From a virus: DNA of 37,384 nt. Position 1 is the first letter of the stretch, and every line of letters begins with the position of its first letter. Position numbers and translations under genes: made by a program. Under the pieces are notes generated by a model, which ran no database searches, was not told the origin of the DNA, and saw nothing but the letters and a program-made list of their open reading frames with translations. This document shows, piece by piece, positions 29,259 to 37,384 of this stretch. Where the stretch lies: the IMG/VR virus record IMGVR_UViG_3300020469_000110, positions 1 to 37,384 of that record; one strand, written 5' to 3'.

Positions 29259-29528
29259 ATGAAAGAACCAGAAGGCGGTGAGATTTTAAATTGTCTTAAC
29301 GCTGAATCCTTTATTTTTCTTATGGAAACTACATACAACATACACAATGAATGGTTAACCTATGTTTGGATCAACATCAGAACCCGCACGCTGTCCCTTC
29401 AGTCCGATGATGGGAATATTGAAAAGGTTAGGTTTAGTTGGGACGAAGACGGAGCAAAAGGATTTGCAGAGGTAGTATCAGTCATTAAAGAAATGATGCC
29501 CGAAGATATGAGGTGTTTCGTATTATGA
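29259..29528 (+). CDS. Small protein, 89 aa, unknown
   Basis: It starts MKEPEGGEILNCLNAESFIF and ends PEDMRCFVL. It is acidic and aromatic with strands around WLTYVWINIRTRTLSLQSDD. The ribosome binding site GGGGAG at 29248-29253 makes the start secure. It ends in an ATGA overlap with the next gene. Function unknown; it stands at the head of the run leading to the two cpeT genes. Confidence 0.65.
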   Translation: MKEPEGGEILNCLNAESFIFLMETTYNIHNEWLTYVWINIRTRTLSLQSDDGNIEKVRFSWDEDGAKGFAEVVSVIKEMMPEDMRCFVL

Positions 29529-29812
29529 ATAGATTAACATCACAAGAAGCAATAGAGAACATTGCTTTCACATTAAAATTAGCAGCAAGGGGTACACCCT
29601 TTGTTGTAGAAACTCCTGATGGTAACGTCCTCATCACACCTGTAGCAAATCAACAAGCAACAGAAGTTGATGAAGCATTACGAGAAAGAGAGAAAGCAGC
29701 AATGTACCATCAAGGAACACCACCTGTACCTGGTGTTGGTGGTTTACCAAGTCAAACTGATGTAGCAAACCTTGCAACTGATCTTACGAGGGATGCTTTT
29801 AATGACATATGA
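29525..29812 (+). CDS. Small protein, 95 aa, unknown
   Basis: It starts MNRLTSQEAIENIAFTLKLA at ATG 29525, overlapping the previous stop by ATGA; a GTG at 29513 would only add four residues. A helix is followed by a beta hairpin (FVVETPDGNVLITPV) and a Pro/Gly-rich linker (YHQGTPPVPGVGGLPS). It overlaps the first cpeT gene by ATGA. Not recognised. Confidence 0.65.
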   Translation: MNRLTSQEAIENIAFTLKLAARGTPFVVETPDGNVLITPVANQQATEVDEALREREKAAMYHQGTPPVPGVGGLPSQTDVANLATDLTRDAFNDI

Positions 29813-30243
29813 TAGACACAAAACATTTTTTAGAATGCTTGATTCATAAGTGGGATAACCTACATCAAGCACAATGTCAACCAAATCAATTTGCACACGT
29901 GCATTATGATTGGTTTGTAAACGATGATGGTGTTTTATCATCTAAACAGTGGTATCATTGGAACGGTGAGACATATAGAGAAAGAACTCATTGGTTATCA
30001 CAGCAGGAAGATAAACTTCAACTTTTAATTATTGAAAGTGATATTACATTAGAGTTCAGAGAATCTGAAGCGGGTGTATATGTTGGTAAGACAGAAGGGC
30101 AGATAGATTACAATGGTGTAAAGGTTGAGTCGGTAATTTCATTAGATTCAACTACATTTACTTCTATGGATAAAGGAACCGATGCTAATGGTAAAGTTCA
30201 GTGGGGTGTAGTACCTTCTCCATTTATTTTTAAGCATACATAA
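29809..30243 (+). CDS. cpeT: CpeT-like phycobiliprotein lyase, copy 1
   Basis: This 144-residue protein is of the CpeT/CpcT family, which attaches bilin chromophores to phycobiliproteins. Blocks HKWDNLHQAQCQPNQFAHVH, then SSKQWYHWNGETYRERTHWL and FTSMDKGTDANGKVQWG, and a final PFIFKHT, follow the family barrel. Cyanophage CpeT proteins are known to bind bilins. This copy diverges more from the family than copy 2, for example around the bilin-side strand QLLIIESDITLEF. It overlaps the previous gene by ATGA and lies 9 nt before copy 2. Confidence 0.8.
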   Translation: MIDTKHFLECLIHKWDNLHQAQCQPNQFAHVHYDWFVNDDGVLSSKQWYHWNGETYRERTHWLSQQEDKLQLLIIESDITLEFRESEAGVYVGKTEGQIDYNGVKVESVISLDSTTFTSMDKGTDANGKVQWGVVPSPFIFKHT

Positions 30244-30252
30244 TTCAGATCA

Positions 30253-30693
30253 ATGGATCAATTTTCCAATATGCTGGTACATCACTGGCATAATTTGAAG
30301 CAAGCACAATTAGCACCCGCTAGTTTTGCATATGTACATTACCTATGGTATTGGGAAGAAGGTGTTCTACATACAAAACAATGGTATGACTATCAAGGTC
30401 AGTCACAACCCTACAGAGCAAGAACACATAAACTAATAGAACAAGACACTTCTATCATCTTGGAGACATACAATGGTGATGAGAAGTCAGCAGACACTAT
30501 CTGGACACGTACAGGTGACGGTTGGGTAGGTCAAACCGAAAAGGGATGGATAAGCAAAGAGGGTGTTGAAATAGATACGCAAGCAAAACTTACAAATGAT
30601 GAGTTTATTACGTCAGATAAAGGACGTAAGAATGGACAATTGCTCTGGGGTTCTGAAAAAGGTCCTTTTAAGTTTACAAAATGTATAAGGTAA
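30253..30693 (+). CDS. cpeT: CpeT-like phycobiliprotein lyase, copy 2
   Basis: This 146-residue paralogue of the preceding gene shares W-NL-QAQ, FAYVHYLWYW, KQWYDYQGQSQPYRARTHKL, SDKGRKNGQLLWGSEKGPF and the ending FKFTK. The motifs Y-RARTH, DKGR and LWGS-KGPF-F are strong CpeT/CpcT signatures. It presumably binds or transfers phycoerythrobilin-type chromophores in the host antenna during infection. Tandem copies suggest duplication and possibly different bilins or target subunits. Its end overlaps the next gene by 13 nt. Confidence 0.88.
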   Translation: MDQFSNMLVHHWHNLKQAQLAPASFAYVHYLWYWEEGVLHTKQWYDYQGQSQPYRARTHKLIEQDTSIILETYNGDEKSADTIWTRTGDGWVGQTEKGWISKEGVEIDTQAKLTNDEFITSDKGRKNGQLLWGSEKGPFKFTKCIR

Positions 30694-30944
30694 CATCTGA
30701 CTATCACTTACTTCATAACGTAGGGTGTGTACAAATGTGGTTCATTAATGGACTACCATTTACTTTTGATGAGATAGATGATCCAGACATAGAACTTATA
30801 GAAGCGTGTCAGGAAGTTAAACGTTATACGTTAGAAGAACTTTTTCATACAAGTCAATATCTTATTATGGAAGAATGCCATCCACTCGTCTTTGAAATGA
30901 CTGATCTGTTGGAAGGTGTACACGAAGACGATATTCCATATTAA
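30681..30944 (+). CDS. Small acidic protein, 87 aa, unknown
   Basis: It starts MYKVTSDYHLLHNVGCVQMW within the last 13 nt of cpeT copy 2 and ends EDDIPY. It is strongly acidic with one aromatic strand (VQMWFINGLPFTFDE) and helices at EEACQEV-like and SQYLIMEECHPLVFEMTDLL segments. No known motif. Its overlap with cpeT suggests co-expression. Confidence 0.65.
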   Translation: MYKVTSDYHLLHNVGCVQMWFINGLPFTFDEIDDPDIELIEACQEVKRYTLEELFHTSQYLIMEECHPLVFEMTDLLEGVHEDDIPY

Positions 30945-30947
30945 GTA

Positions 30948-30956
30948 TGCTATGAT
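30948..30956 (+). promoter_or_regulatory. Extended -10-like element TGCTATGAT
   Basis: TGC followed by TATGAT, 26 nt before ATG 30983, with context TATGCTAT as before gcvP. An ATGATA/TATCAT inverted repeat (30952-30972 region) overlaps it and could be an operator. Confidence 0.35.
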
Positions 30957-30982
30957 ATATAAAACGTATCATTTGTTGCACT

Positions 30983-31198
30983 ATGAGAGAACAATTAATT
31001 AAAGCGTTACTAGCACACGCTAATGGTGATATGCAAAAACATATCGCTAATGTAGAGGTTTATTTAAATAATCCTGCTGGAATCGGAGAACATCCTAACG
31101 TTGTAGAAGCAATGGAAGGTGAGTTAGATATGATTGCAAAGTATCACGATCAGATCGAAGTCATCAAAAAATATTTTACCAAGAAAGAAGTGATATAA
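30983..31198 (+). CDS. Small helical protein, 71 aa, unknown
   Basis: It starts MREQLIKALLAHANGDMQKH and ends KKYFTKKEVI. It is nearly all helix, with a central Pro/Gly break (LNNPAGIGEHPNVVEAMEGE). This looks like a small conserved protein of T4-like cyanophages that precedes the fibre genes, but I cannot name it. Its stop TAA is inside TATAAATA. Confidence 0.7.
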   Translation: MREQLIKALLAHANGDMQKHIANVEVYLNNPAGIGEHPNVVEAMEGELDMIAKYHDQIEVIKKYFTKKEVI

Positions 31199-31201
31199 AT
31201 A
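31194..31201 (+). promoter_or_regulatory. Late promoter motif TATAAATA
   Basis: A perfect late octamer containing the upstream stop TAA, ending 27 nt before the GTG at 31229. It would drive the fibre/structural genes. Confidence 0.65.
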
Positions 31202-31228
31202 AAACTGTATTAAATAACGCTTGAGTAC

Positions 31229-32554
31229 GTGGGAACAAAAAGAATTTCACAATTAGATACTCTAGCAGATGCTGTATTGACAGGAGAAGCAATTCTTCCA
31301 GTCGTCATATCAGACCCACTGATTCCTAACAGGAAAGCGAAAATCAATCAGATTTTCAAAGGAGTTGGAGCAGGATCCCAGTCACAACCAGGATTATGTT
31401 TCGATTTAGATAGGGACACAGGTTTATATCAAGACGCATATAATGAGTTAGGTATTGCTTTCGGTACATCTAGTATGTACTATAAGAAGCAAAATAATGC
31501 TGACGGATCTGCTACGATACGAATGATTGCAGGAGATACAACATCTTCTAATGTAAACATAGATATGAGACCACAGGGATCTGGAAAGTTCCTTGTTAAT
31601 GGTCCTGCTGAATTTCAGGATGTCAGTTTCTTCTTAGCAGACGATCAGAACCCTGATAAAAAAGCAAAATTTGAGATATCTGGTGTATCTACTGGTGCTG
31701 GAATTCGATCCTTCGCACTGCCAAGTACAGGAAGTTTTACATCTACAACACTTGTAGGTAATGATACTTCACAGACGCTGAGTAATAAGACTATCATCAT
31801 ACAAGATGGTAACTTACAAATTGTCGGATCATCAAATGCTGGTAAAATAGCACTGTTTGAAACTGACTCGTGGGAAGCACCTGTTACGCATATCTATAGA
31901 TTGCCTGATTATGGTACTTCAGCAGGACAGTCAACTCTGATTGATACGATAACAGAACAGAATATAACAAATAAAAACTTAATTAACCCTTCAATATCTA
32001 ATATTGAATCGGGTGATCCAGAGAATCCTACACCAAAGGTCACTTTCCAATCTGGAGATGTTACTTCAAACCGTATTGTTACTTTCCCTGACCAGTCTCT
32101 GACTATAGCAGGAACAGAATCAACACAGGTATTTAAGAACAAAGAATATGCAGATCCTAGATTTGCAGATGGCACTGACGTTACCAAACGTATTCAGTTT
32201 GATATGTCTGAAATTAGTGCTACTACATTATTAAAATTTGCTTTCCCTGCAACCAACCTTAATGTTGAACTTAACGACACTAATAGAGTTGTAACAGAAA
32301 AAGCACAACAAGTCTTAGAGAATAAGTCTGCGGTTGGATTCCAGTTAATTGATGATACGAATGATCAGAACAAGATTAATTTCGCCCTAGATAATATAAC
32401 AGGAACTAAAACAATTAAGTTCCCAAACTCAAACGCAACTCTCTTATCAACTGATAACGTTGGAACATTAGCGATTAGTTTCGGTGGTTCCATCGCTGCT
32501 CCTGACTTTGGTGGCAGACTCAGATTACAAAATCATTTCGCAGGACTCTGGTAA
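31229..32554 (+). CDS. Putative virion structural or fibre protein, 441 aa
   Basis: It starts with GTG (protein GTKRISQLDTLADAVLTGEA). The N-terminal block SQLDTLADAVLTGEAILPVV is like the attachment domains of cyanophage fibre-type proteins. Repetitive beta strands follow (SQTLSNKTIIIQDGNL, then QNITNKNLINPSISNIES, then STQVFKNKEYADPRF, then QQVLENKSAVGFQLID), where an L-x-NK motif recurs about every 80-100 residues. This suggests a trimeric fibre shaft of repeated modules. A late promoter precedes it. Host-range function is inferred only. Confidence 0.75.
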   Translation: MGTKRISQLDTLADAVLTGEAILPVVISDPLIPNRKAKINQIFKGVGAGSQSQPGLCFDLDRDTGLYQDAYNELGIAFGTSSMYYKKQNNADGSATIRMIAGDTTSSNVNIDMRPQGSGKFLVNGPAEFQDVSFFLADDQNPDKKAKFEISGVSTGAGIRSFALPSTGSFTSTTLVGNDTSQTLSNKTIIIQDGNLQIVGSSNAGKIALFETDSWEAPVTHIYRLPDYGTSAGQSTLIDTITEQNITNKNLINPSISNIESGDPENPTPKVTFQSGDVTSNRIVTFPDQSLTIAGTESTQVFKNKEYADPRFADGTDVTKRIQFDMSEISATTLLKFAFPATNLNVELNDTNRVVTEKAQQVLENKSAVGFQLIDDTNDQNKINFALDNITGTKTIKFPNSNATLLSTDNVGTLAISFGGSIAAPDFGGRLRLQNHFAGLW

Positions 32555-32560
32555 AACAAA

Positions 32561-34474
32561 ATGACAGCAGGAAAACTAGCTGCTTTAGCCCCCGCAGCAA
32601 CTACAGCATCAGTCCTTTATTCTACAGACGTTGACACTACAGCAACTACAGTGTTATCAGTCGCAGATAGAGGTAACAGTGCCACATCATATCGTATTGG
32701 TCATAAAGACTATACGCAAGAATTAACAATGGATGCCAACACGTACAAGTTTGCACGTGGTAATCCAGTATCATCATATAAACTAGCGATTGCACCTGGT
32801 GTAAGTAGAGGAACAGTCACACCTGGTTTAGAAATTGCTAGTGCAGACTTAGCAAAAACTGCAAAATTATTTGACGCAGTTATATCTACTGCAACTATCA
32901 CAAACTACGTTAAGGTTTTAACAACTACATCAGTTCAAGCTAACGTTGCTGGTGCAGTTGGAACTTTCCAAGGTGGAGAGACTCTTACTGGTGGAACATC
33001 TTCTTTTACTGCAACATTTAGAGGTCTTGGTACTTCTGGTGTTACAATAGAAGCAGCAGACATCGGCACAGGTGTAACCAGTCTTAAGTTTTCTGATGGT
33101 GTCTCTGCTGCTAACGCATCATACTTTGTTTTATCAGAAGGAACTGCAAACCCTGAAGTCCTGCTCAGTGGTGCAGCAACTTTCTATTCTGGTGCGACAG
33201 GTGGAGCAAACGTTGCTGTGACAAGAGCACAATGGGGTACAAGTGCTGTTGCTCACAAACCAGGTCAGTTAGTAAGTTTATATACAGAAGCAACCACAAC
33301 AACAACTGTTAACGAGGGTGCAGCTTTTGCTGCTGGTGACACAACTTTATCAGTCACAGATGGCACAACTATTGTATCTGGACAATTAATTCGTATTGGT
33401 AACGAAGTAATGCAAGCAACGAACGTTGCTGGTAATGACGTTACAGTTACAAGAGGACAGTGGGGAACTACAGATGCACAACACGCTGATGGTTCAACAG
33501 TCACACCATTGACACAAGGACAACAGGTTCTAGTTCATTGGTTTGATGGTGCTGAAACATTAACAGGTGGTACAACAAACGCAACAGTGGATACACAATT
33601 TACTGCTACTGCTGGTGCAACATACATTACAGGTTTTGTATGGGGTACAGTCTCTGGAAGAGAACTTGATCCTACTGGTTTCTCAATGGATGTTGATCGT
33701 ACTTATCTCTTTGATCAGTCTGACTCAACTAACACTGGTTTACCATTAAGATTTTCTGATATACAGGAAGGTACAGGTGCAACACCTACTGCTGGTACTG
33801 AATATACAACAGGTGTTACTAAAACTGGTACTGCTGGAACGGATGGTACTATTCAAATAATTCCAACATCTACCACACCAAACCCTCTATATTATTATGT
33901 TGAAGGTACTGCATCTACAGCATCAGTTACTAACTACTCATCACAACTTAGTGTTGTTCAAGATCCATTATTCACAGAAATACTTCTCTATGATGTAAAA
34001 GGTACTTGGGTTACTGGAGATACATTCGTAATTGGTACTTCTACACTGACTGTTGGTGCAGTTACAGGTGGTAAGTATGGATATGTACAAAAATATGATA
34101 ACACTAAACTTTATGTAACATTAGGTGCTGGTTCTGCTGCATTTGCAGGGTCGGACACATTTGTTGATACACCAACTGCACAAGGAGCAGATAGAACAAC
34201 TGCAACAGTTTCTTCTGTTACAGGTGCAACCGATCTTCTTTCTGAGGATTATATTTACTATGATTATGCTATAGGTGCTAATGGTACTAATGAGCATAAA
34301 GGAGTTGTGATAGGTCCTAACTCACATTTAATTGTGTATGCTGGATCTGCTAACTTATCATTCCAAGTTAATGGTTTTGAAAATACAGTAAGTGATTATA
34401 ACGTTGTAGGATACAATCAAACTGACGCATCTGCTGCTGGTGGACAAGGTGGTGCTCAAAACCCTAACCCTTAA
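32561..34474 (+). CDS. Putative virion structural protein, 637 aa, with repeats
   Basis: This is a Thr/Gly/Ala-rich beta protein starting MTAGKLAALAPAATTASVLY. Two copies of a module are visible at about residues 216 and 292 (VTRAQWGTSAVAHKPGQLVS and VTRGQWGTTDAQHADGSTV), and GGETLTGGTS/GAETLTGGTT recurs at about 140 and 330. The C-terminal part (GVVIGPNSHLIVYAGSANLS) resembles a terminal domain of phage structural proteins. It starts 6 nt after the previous stop, so it is co-transcribed with the fibre gene. Probably surface-exposed on the virion; family not named. Confidence 0.75.
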   Translation: MTAGKLAALAPAATTASVLYSTDVDTTATTVLSVADRGNSATSYRIGHKDYTQELTMDANTYKFARGNPVSSYKLAIAPGVSRGTVTPGLEIASADLAKTAKLFDAVISTATITNYVKVLTTTSVQANVAGAVGTFQGGETLTGGTSSFTATFRGLGTSGVTIEAADIGTGVTSLKFSDGVSAANASYFVLSEGTANPEVLLSGAATFYSGATGGANVAVTRAQWGTSAVAHKPGQLVSLYTEATTTTTVNEGAAFAAGDTTLSVTDGTTIVSGQLIRIGNEVMQATNVAGNDVTVTRGQWGTTDAQHADGSTVTPLTQGQQVLVHWFDGAETLTGGTTNATVDTQFTATAGATYITGFVWGTVSGRELDPTGFSMDVDRTYLFDQSDSTNTGLPLRFSDIQEGTGATPTAGTEYTTGVTKTGTAGTDGTIQIIPTSTTPNPLYYYVEGTASTASVTNYSSQLSVVQDPLFTEILLYDVKGTWVTGDTFVIGTSTLTVGAVTGGKYGYVQKYDNTKLYVTLGAGSAAFAGSDTFVDTPTAQGADRTTATVSSVTGATDLLSEDYIYYDYAIGANGTNEHKGVVIGPNSHLIVYAGSANLSFQVNGFENTVSDYNVVGYNQTDASAAGGQGGAQNPNP

Positions 34475-34480
34475 CACCAT

Positions 34481-34487
34481 CTAAATA
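34481..34487 (+). promoter_or_regulatory. Late promoter motif CTAAATA
   Basis: It lies 6 nt after the previous stop and ends 21 nt before ATG 34509. Confidence 0.6.
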
Positions 34488-34508
34488 GACATAAGAGGAT
34501 ACTAGAGA

Positions 34509-37384
34509 ATGGCATTAACCCGTCTAAAGAATATTATTACATCAAGGACTGGACGTATTATATACGTCAACCCTGATGACTTTGACGCATCTGATGCTTA
34601 TGATAATCGAGGAAACTCGGCACTAAGACCATTTAAGACACTGCAACGAGCATTTCTTGAAGTGGCTAGGTTCTCTTATCGTGTTGGTCTTTCTAATGAC
34701 GAATTTGACGCATTTAGTATATACCTTTATCCATCAGAATACGTTTTAGATAACAGACCAGGTAGTACATTATATGGTGACATCACACCATTTGATGAGA
34801 ATACAAACTTTGATCTCACTTCACCTAACAATATCCTATACAAATTCAACTCTGTTAATGGTGGTATTATCTGCCCAAGGGGTGTTTCTGTTGTTGGATC
34901 TGACCTTAGAAGAACTAAGATCATACCAAAGTATGTACCATATCCAACACTACAAGCATCACTTGGTATCACATCTGCTAACGAACCTACTACGTCTGCA
35001 ATCTTCAGATTGACTGGTGGTTGTTATTTCTGGCAGATGTCATTCTTTGATGGAGATAACAACGGTGTTTACTATCGTCCTGACGTTGTAGATACAGTTG
35101 CACCAAACTTCTCTCACCATAAAATAACTTGCTTTGAATATGCAAATGGTGCTGACTTAGATCTTTATTACCAGAAGATCTCTAAGGCATACGCTACCAT
35201 CCCAGATTCTTCTGGAAGTATAGCACAAGACCAATTACAGGCAAGAGTTGAAGAAAACCGTATTGTAGGTCCAATTTCAGATGAATTTAGAGTATCCCAA
35301 ATCATACGTAATGGACAAACAGCGACTGCGTTTACTGTGGACATCCAGGATAATCCTGTTAACCACGGTTTCTCTGTGGGTGTTGCTGTTAATATCTCTG
35401 GTGTAACAGGTCCAACAGAGGCAGATTCCAATTTATATAACGGATCATTCCTCGTTACCTCTGCACAGGGAAACCAGTTTACGTATCAGATGAGTTCAGA
35501 ACCTAGTGGTAATGCCATAGGTTCTAACGTTTTAGTTAAAGTTGAGATCGACACTGTTGACTCAGCATCACCATATGTGTTCAACTGTTCACTCCGTTCT
35601 GTATGGGGAATCAACGGTATGCACGCAGATGGAGCACTTGCCACTGGTTTCAAATCAATGGTTGTGGCACAGTTTACTGGTATATCACTGCAAAAAGATG
35701 ACCGTGCTTTCGTTTTATATAACCCATCAACAGGTAACTATGAAGCACAAGCAGCAGGGTCAGGTGCACATATCAATGGACTATGTAAATATAGAAAAGG
35801 TTGGAGACACAGACATATCTTTGCATCAAACGACGCATTCATTCAGGTCGTTTCTGTTTTCGCTGTTGGATTTGGTGATCACTTCTTTAGTAAGAGTGGT
35901 GGTGACTTATCAATTACAAACTCTAACTCAAACTTTGGTAACACTTCACTTAGAAGTACAGGATTTAAGTCTGCATCATTTACGAAAGATAAAGCAGGAC
36001 AGATAACACATATAATTCCACCAAAAGATATTTCAGACGTAGCAGAAATATCAATCAACTGGGTTACTTTAGATATTAATAAGATACGTGCTGCTGCTGA
36101 TCCTACAAAACTATTCTTGTATGGATACACCAATCAAAATGCGAAACCACCATCAAAGATTCAAGGATATACTGTTGGAGCAAGAAGAGACTCACCCACA
36201 TTACCAGACAAAGTTAATGTATTATTGATTGCTTCTGGTGCTAATGCTCCTACAACTCACACAGCAAAGATAGATCCATCAGGACCTACAGTTACAGGTA
36301 CATCACCTGGTGATGATGAATCACCTTTGAAGTATGACACAAACCAATCAAACTGGTATCTACAAGTTGATAGTGCGAACAATGACATATATACAACTTT
36401 GATTGCGAACAGTCAATATCAAAACTTAGGATTCACACCGACCACATTCATCCGAAGGGTGCCCGATGCAAGAGACCTTAAAGATAGAATTTATAGATTT
36501 AGATATGTACTAGATAAGGATGCTTTCCCTATACCTAGAGAACCTATTACTGGTTTTGTTGTACAACCTAGATCATCAGAAACAAACTCACCAGCATACG
36601 ATAAAACATATTACATCTATGAAGTAGAAGTCTATCAACCATTTGAACGTGGTACAAAAGATGGTATCTATTATCTAACTATACTTAATGCTAGTGTAGC
36701 TCCATCTACATCTAACTTTGATGACTTTGCGTTCTCACAGTATGCAGTGGATGTTTATCCTACATTTGATAGAGATAATCCAGTTGCTGACCCTGCACCA
36801 GCAGTATCAGTCGCTGACAATGATGTTCTTGGTAAAGTTACAACAACTGACGGTGCATCACCTACACCTAATGAAGATACAAAACTATCAATTAGTAAAG
36901 AGACTGCACAGTTCTTCTTACTAGAACAAGAAAACAACCTAGGATATAATACTACATCTAATACTCTTAATAGTGTTGTTGTTACAGGAAGATTGGGTGA
37001 TGAAGAAGAAAGAAAAATAGCACTGAAGTTAAATGTAGATAACTCAGTTGCTCCTATATTATGTGAACTACGAAGATACTCCATTCTTAGAGCATCTGGT
37101 CATACGTTTGAATATCTTGGATTTGGACCTGGAAACTACTCAACAGCGTTCCCATCTACACAGGTAGAAGTTCTAAGTTCTGAACAGGTCAGACTGTCAC
37201 AGTCACTTAAAGAATCTGCGGGTGTTGCATACTACTCAGGTGTTAACTCTGATGGTGAACTATATGTTGGTAACCAGGTTATTAACCCGATTACTGGTCA
37301 GATCACCAACGAAGATATTGCACAGTTGAACGTTGTTGGTGAAGAAGGAACTACCATTCAAACATTCAGTGAAGTTGTTCTAAC
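34509..37384 (+). CDS. Large virion structural protein (VrlC-like), partial
   Basis: The frame from ATG 34509 stays open to the end of the window, at least 958 residues, so the 3' end is missing. It starts MALTRLKNIITSRTGRIIYV. DNRGNSALRPFKTLQRAFLE, then NGGIICPRGVSVVGSDLRRT, suggests a pectate-lyase-like or glycan-facing beta fold (like phage proteins with RPFKTLQRA motifs). CELRRYSILRASGHTFEYLG, then GPGNYSTAFPSTQ, is a block I associate with the large VrlC-type structural proteins of cyanomyoviruses. AGAGG lies upstream of the start, with CTAAATA before it. The name is tentative; the gene is secure. Confidence 0.85.
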   Translation, partial: MALTRLKNIITSRTGRIIYVNPDDFDASDAYDNRGNSALRPFKTLQRAFLEVARFSYRVGLSNDEFDAFSIYLYPSEYVLDNRPGSTLYGDITPFDENTNFDLTSPNNILYKFNSVNGGIICPRGVSVVGSDLRRTKIIPKYVPYPTLQASLGITSANEPTTSAIFRLTGGCYFWQMSFFDGDNNGVYYRPDVVDTVAPNFSHHKITCFEYANGADLDLYYQKISKAYATIPDSSGSIAQDQLQARVEENRIVGPISDEFRVSQIIRNGQTATAFTVDIQDNPVNHGFSVGVAVNISGVTGPTEADSNLYNGSFLVTSAQGNQFTYQMSSEPSGNAIGSNVLVKVEIDTVDSASPYVFNCSLRSVWGINGMHADGALATGFKSMVVAQFTGISLQKDDRAFVLYNPSTGNYEAQAAGSGAHINGLCKYRKGWRHRHIFASNDAFIQVVSVFAVGFGDHFFSKSGGDLSITNSNSNFGNTSLRSTGFKSASFTKDKAGQITHIIPPKDISDVAEISINWVTLDINKIRAAADPTKLFLYGYTNQNAKPPSKIQGYTVGARRDSPTLPDKVNVLLIASGANAPTTHTAKIDPSGPTVTGTSPGDDESPLKYDTNQSNWYLQVDSANNDIYTTLIANSQYQNLGFTPTTFIRRVPDARDLKDRIYRFRYVLDKDAFPIPREPITGFVVQPRSSETNSPAYDKTYYIYEVEVYQPFERGTKDGIYYLTILNASVAPSTSNFDDFAFSQYAVDVYPTFDRDNPVADPAPAVSVADNDVLGKVTTTDGASPTPNEDTKLSISKETAQFFLLEQENNLGYNTTSNTLNSVVVTGRLGDEEERKIALKLNVDNSVAPILCELRRYSILRASGHTFEYLGFGPGNYSTAFPSTQVEVLSSEQVRLSQSLKESAGVAYYSGVNSDGELYVGNQVINPITGQITNEDIAQLNVVGEEGTTIQTFSEVVL

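Noticed and set aside
35542-36006. 154-residue plus-strand ORF in another frame
   Set aside because: It lies inside the large open frame from 34509 and has Leu/His/Thr-rich out-of-frame composition.
1-37384. CRISPR arrays, IS elements, integrase or attachment sites
   Set aside because: No spaced direct-repeat array, transposase or integrase motif was seen; this is expected for a lytic T4-like phage.

Overview
The window is about 37 kb of a T4-like cyanophage genome (a myovirus of marine Synechococcus or Prochlorococcus). The evidence is the 3' end of psbD (photosystem II D2) next to T4-type genes for gp32, gp33, gp4, gp48, gp53, gp54-like, gp26, gp27-like and gp5. Other cyanophage hallmarks are phoH, thyX, cp12, cpeT, a 2OG-Fe(II) oxygenase and DUF1825. 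The DNA is AT-rich, and genes are packed with ATGA/TAATG-type overlaps.

Layout. 1-840: psbD tail, a UUCG terminator and two small genes. 850-4686: an unusual cassette consisting of a structured leader resembling a glycine riboswitch, an intrinsic terminator, a complete glycine dehydrogenase gene (gcvP), a Mom-like DNA adenine modification gene overlapping it by 4 nt, and a small membrane protein gene. 4712-8838: a 1180-residue putative structural protein and three small genes. 8822-9637: a promoter and structured leader, a small exported barrel-like protein, a terminator and glutaredoxin. 9675-13832: small conserved genes, thyX, phoH, a RecB-type nuclease, gp33 and DUF1825. 13888-15635: gp32 and three small genes. 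15632-17616 (minus strand): gp53 and gp48, divergent from gp4. 17618-29083: gp4, an unknown, gp54-like, gp26, a gp51-like chaperone ORF reachable by -1 frameshift, two tandem paralogous tape-measure-like proteins (the first with an M23 peptidase), a gp27-like hub, cp12, a 2OG oxygenase and gp5. 29099-31198: small genes and two tandem cpeT genes. 31229-37384: three large structural or fibre-type genes, the last running off the window.

How it works together. Late genes are repeatedly preceded by CTAAATA/TATAAATA, a T4-type late promoter motif, about 21-28 nt before the start codon. In most cases the motif contains the TAA stop of the gene upstream. gp33, encoded here, is expected to help read these promoters. 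The metabolic genes point to redirected host metabolism: psbD sustains photosystem II, CP12 would restrain the Calvin cycle, and GcvP would release one-carbon units from glycine that ThyX needs to make dTMP.

The most distinctive part is the region 850-4686. A glycine-sensing leader would control a glycine-consuming enzyme, and that gene is translationally coupled to a Mom-like enzyme. The known Mu Mom product is adenine carrying a carbamoylmethyl (glycinamide-like) group. The gene calls are well supported. The riboswitch call and the functional link are inferences.
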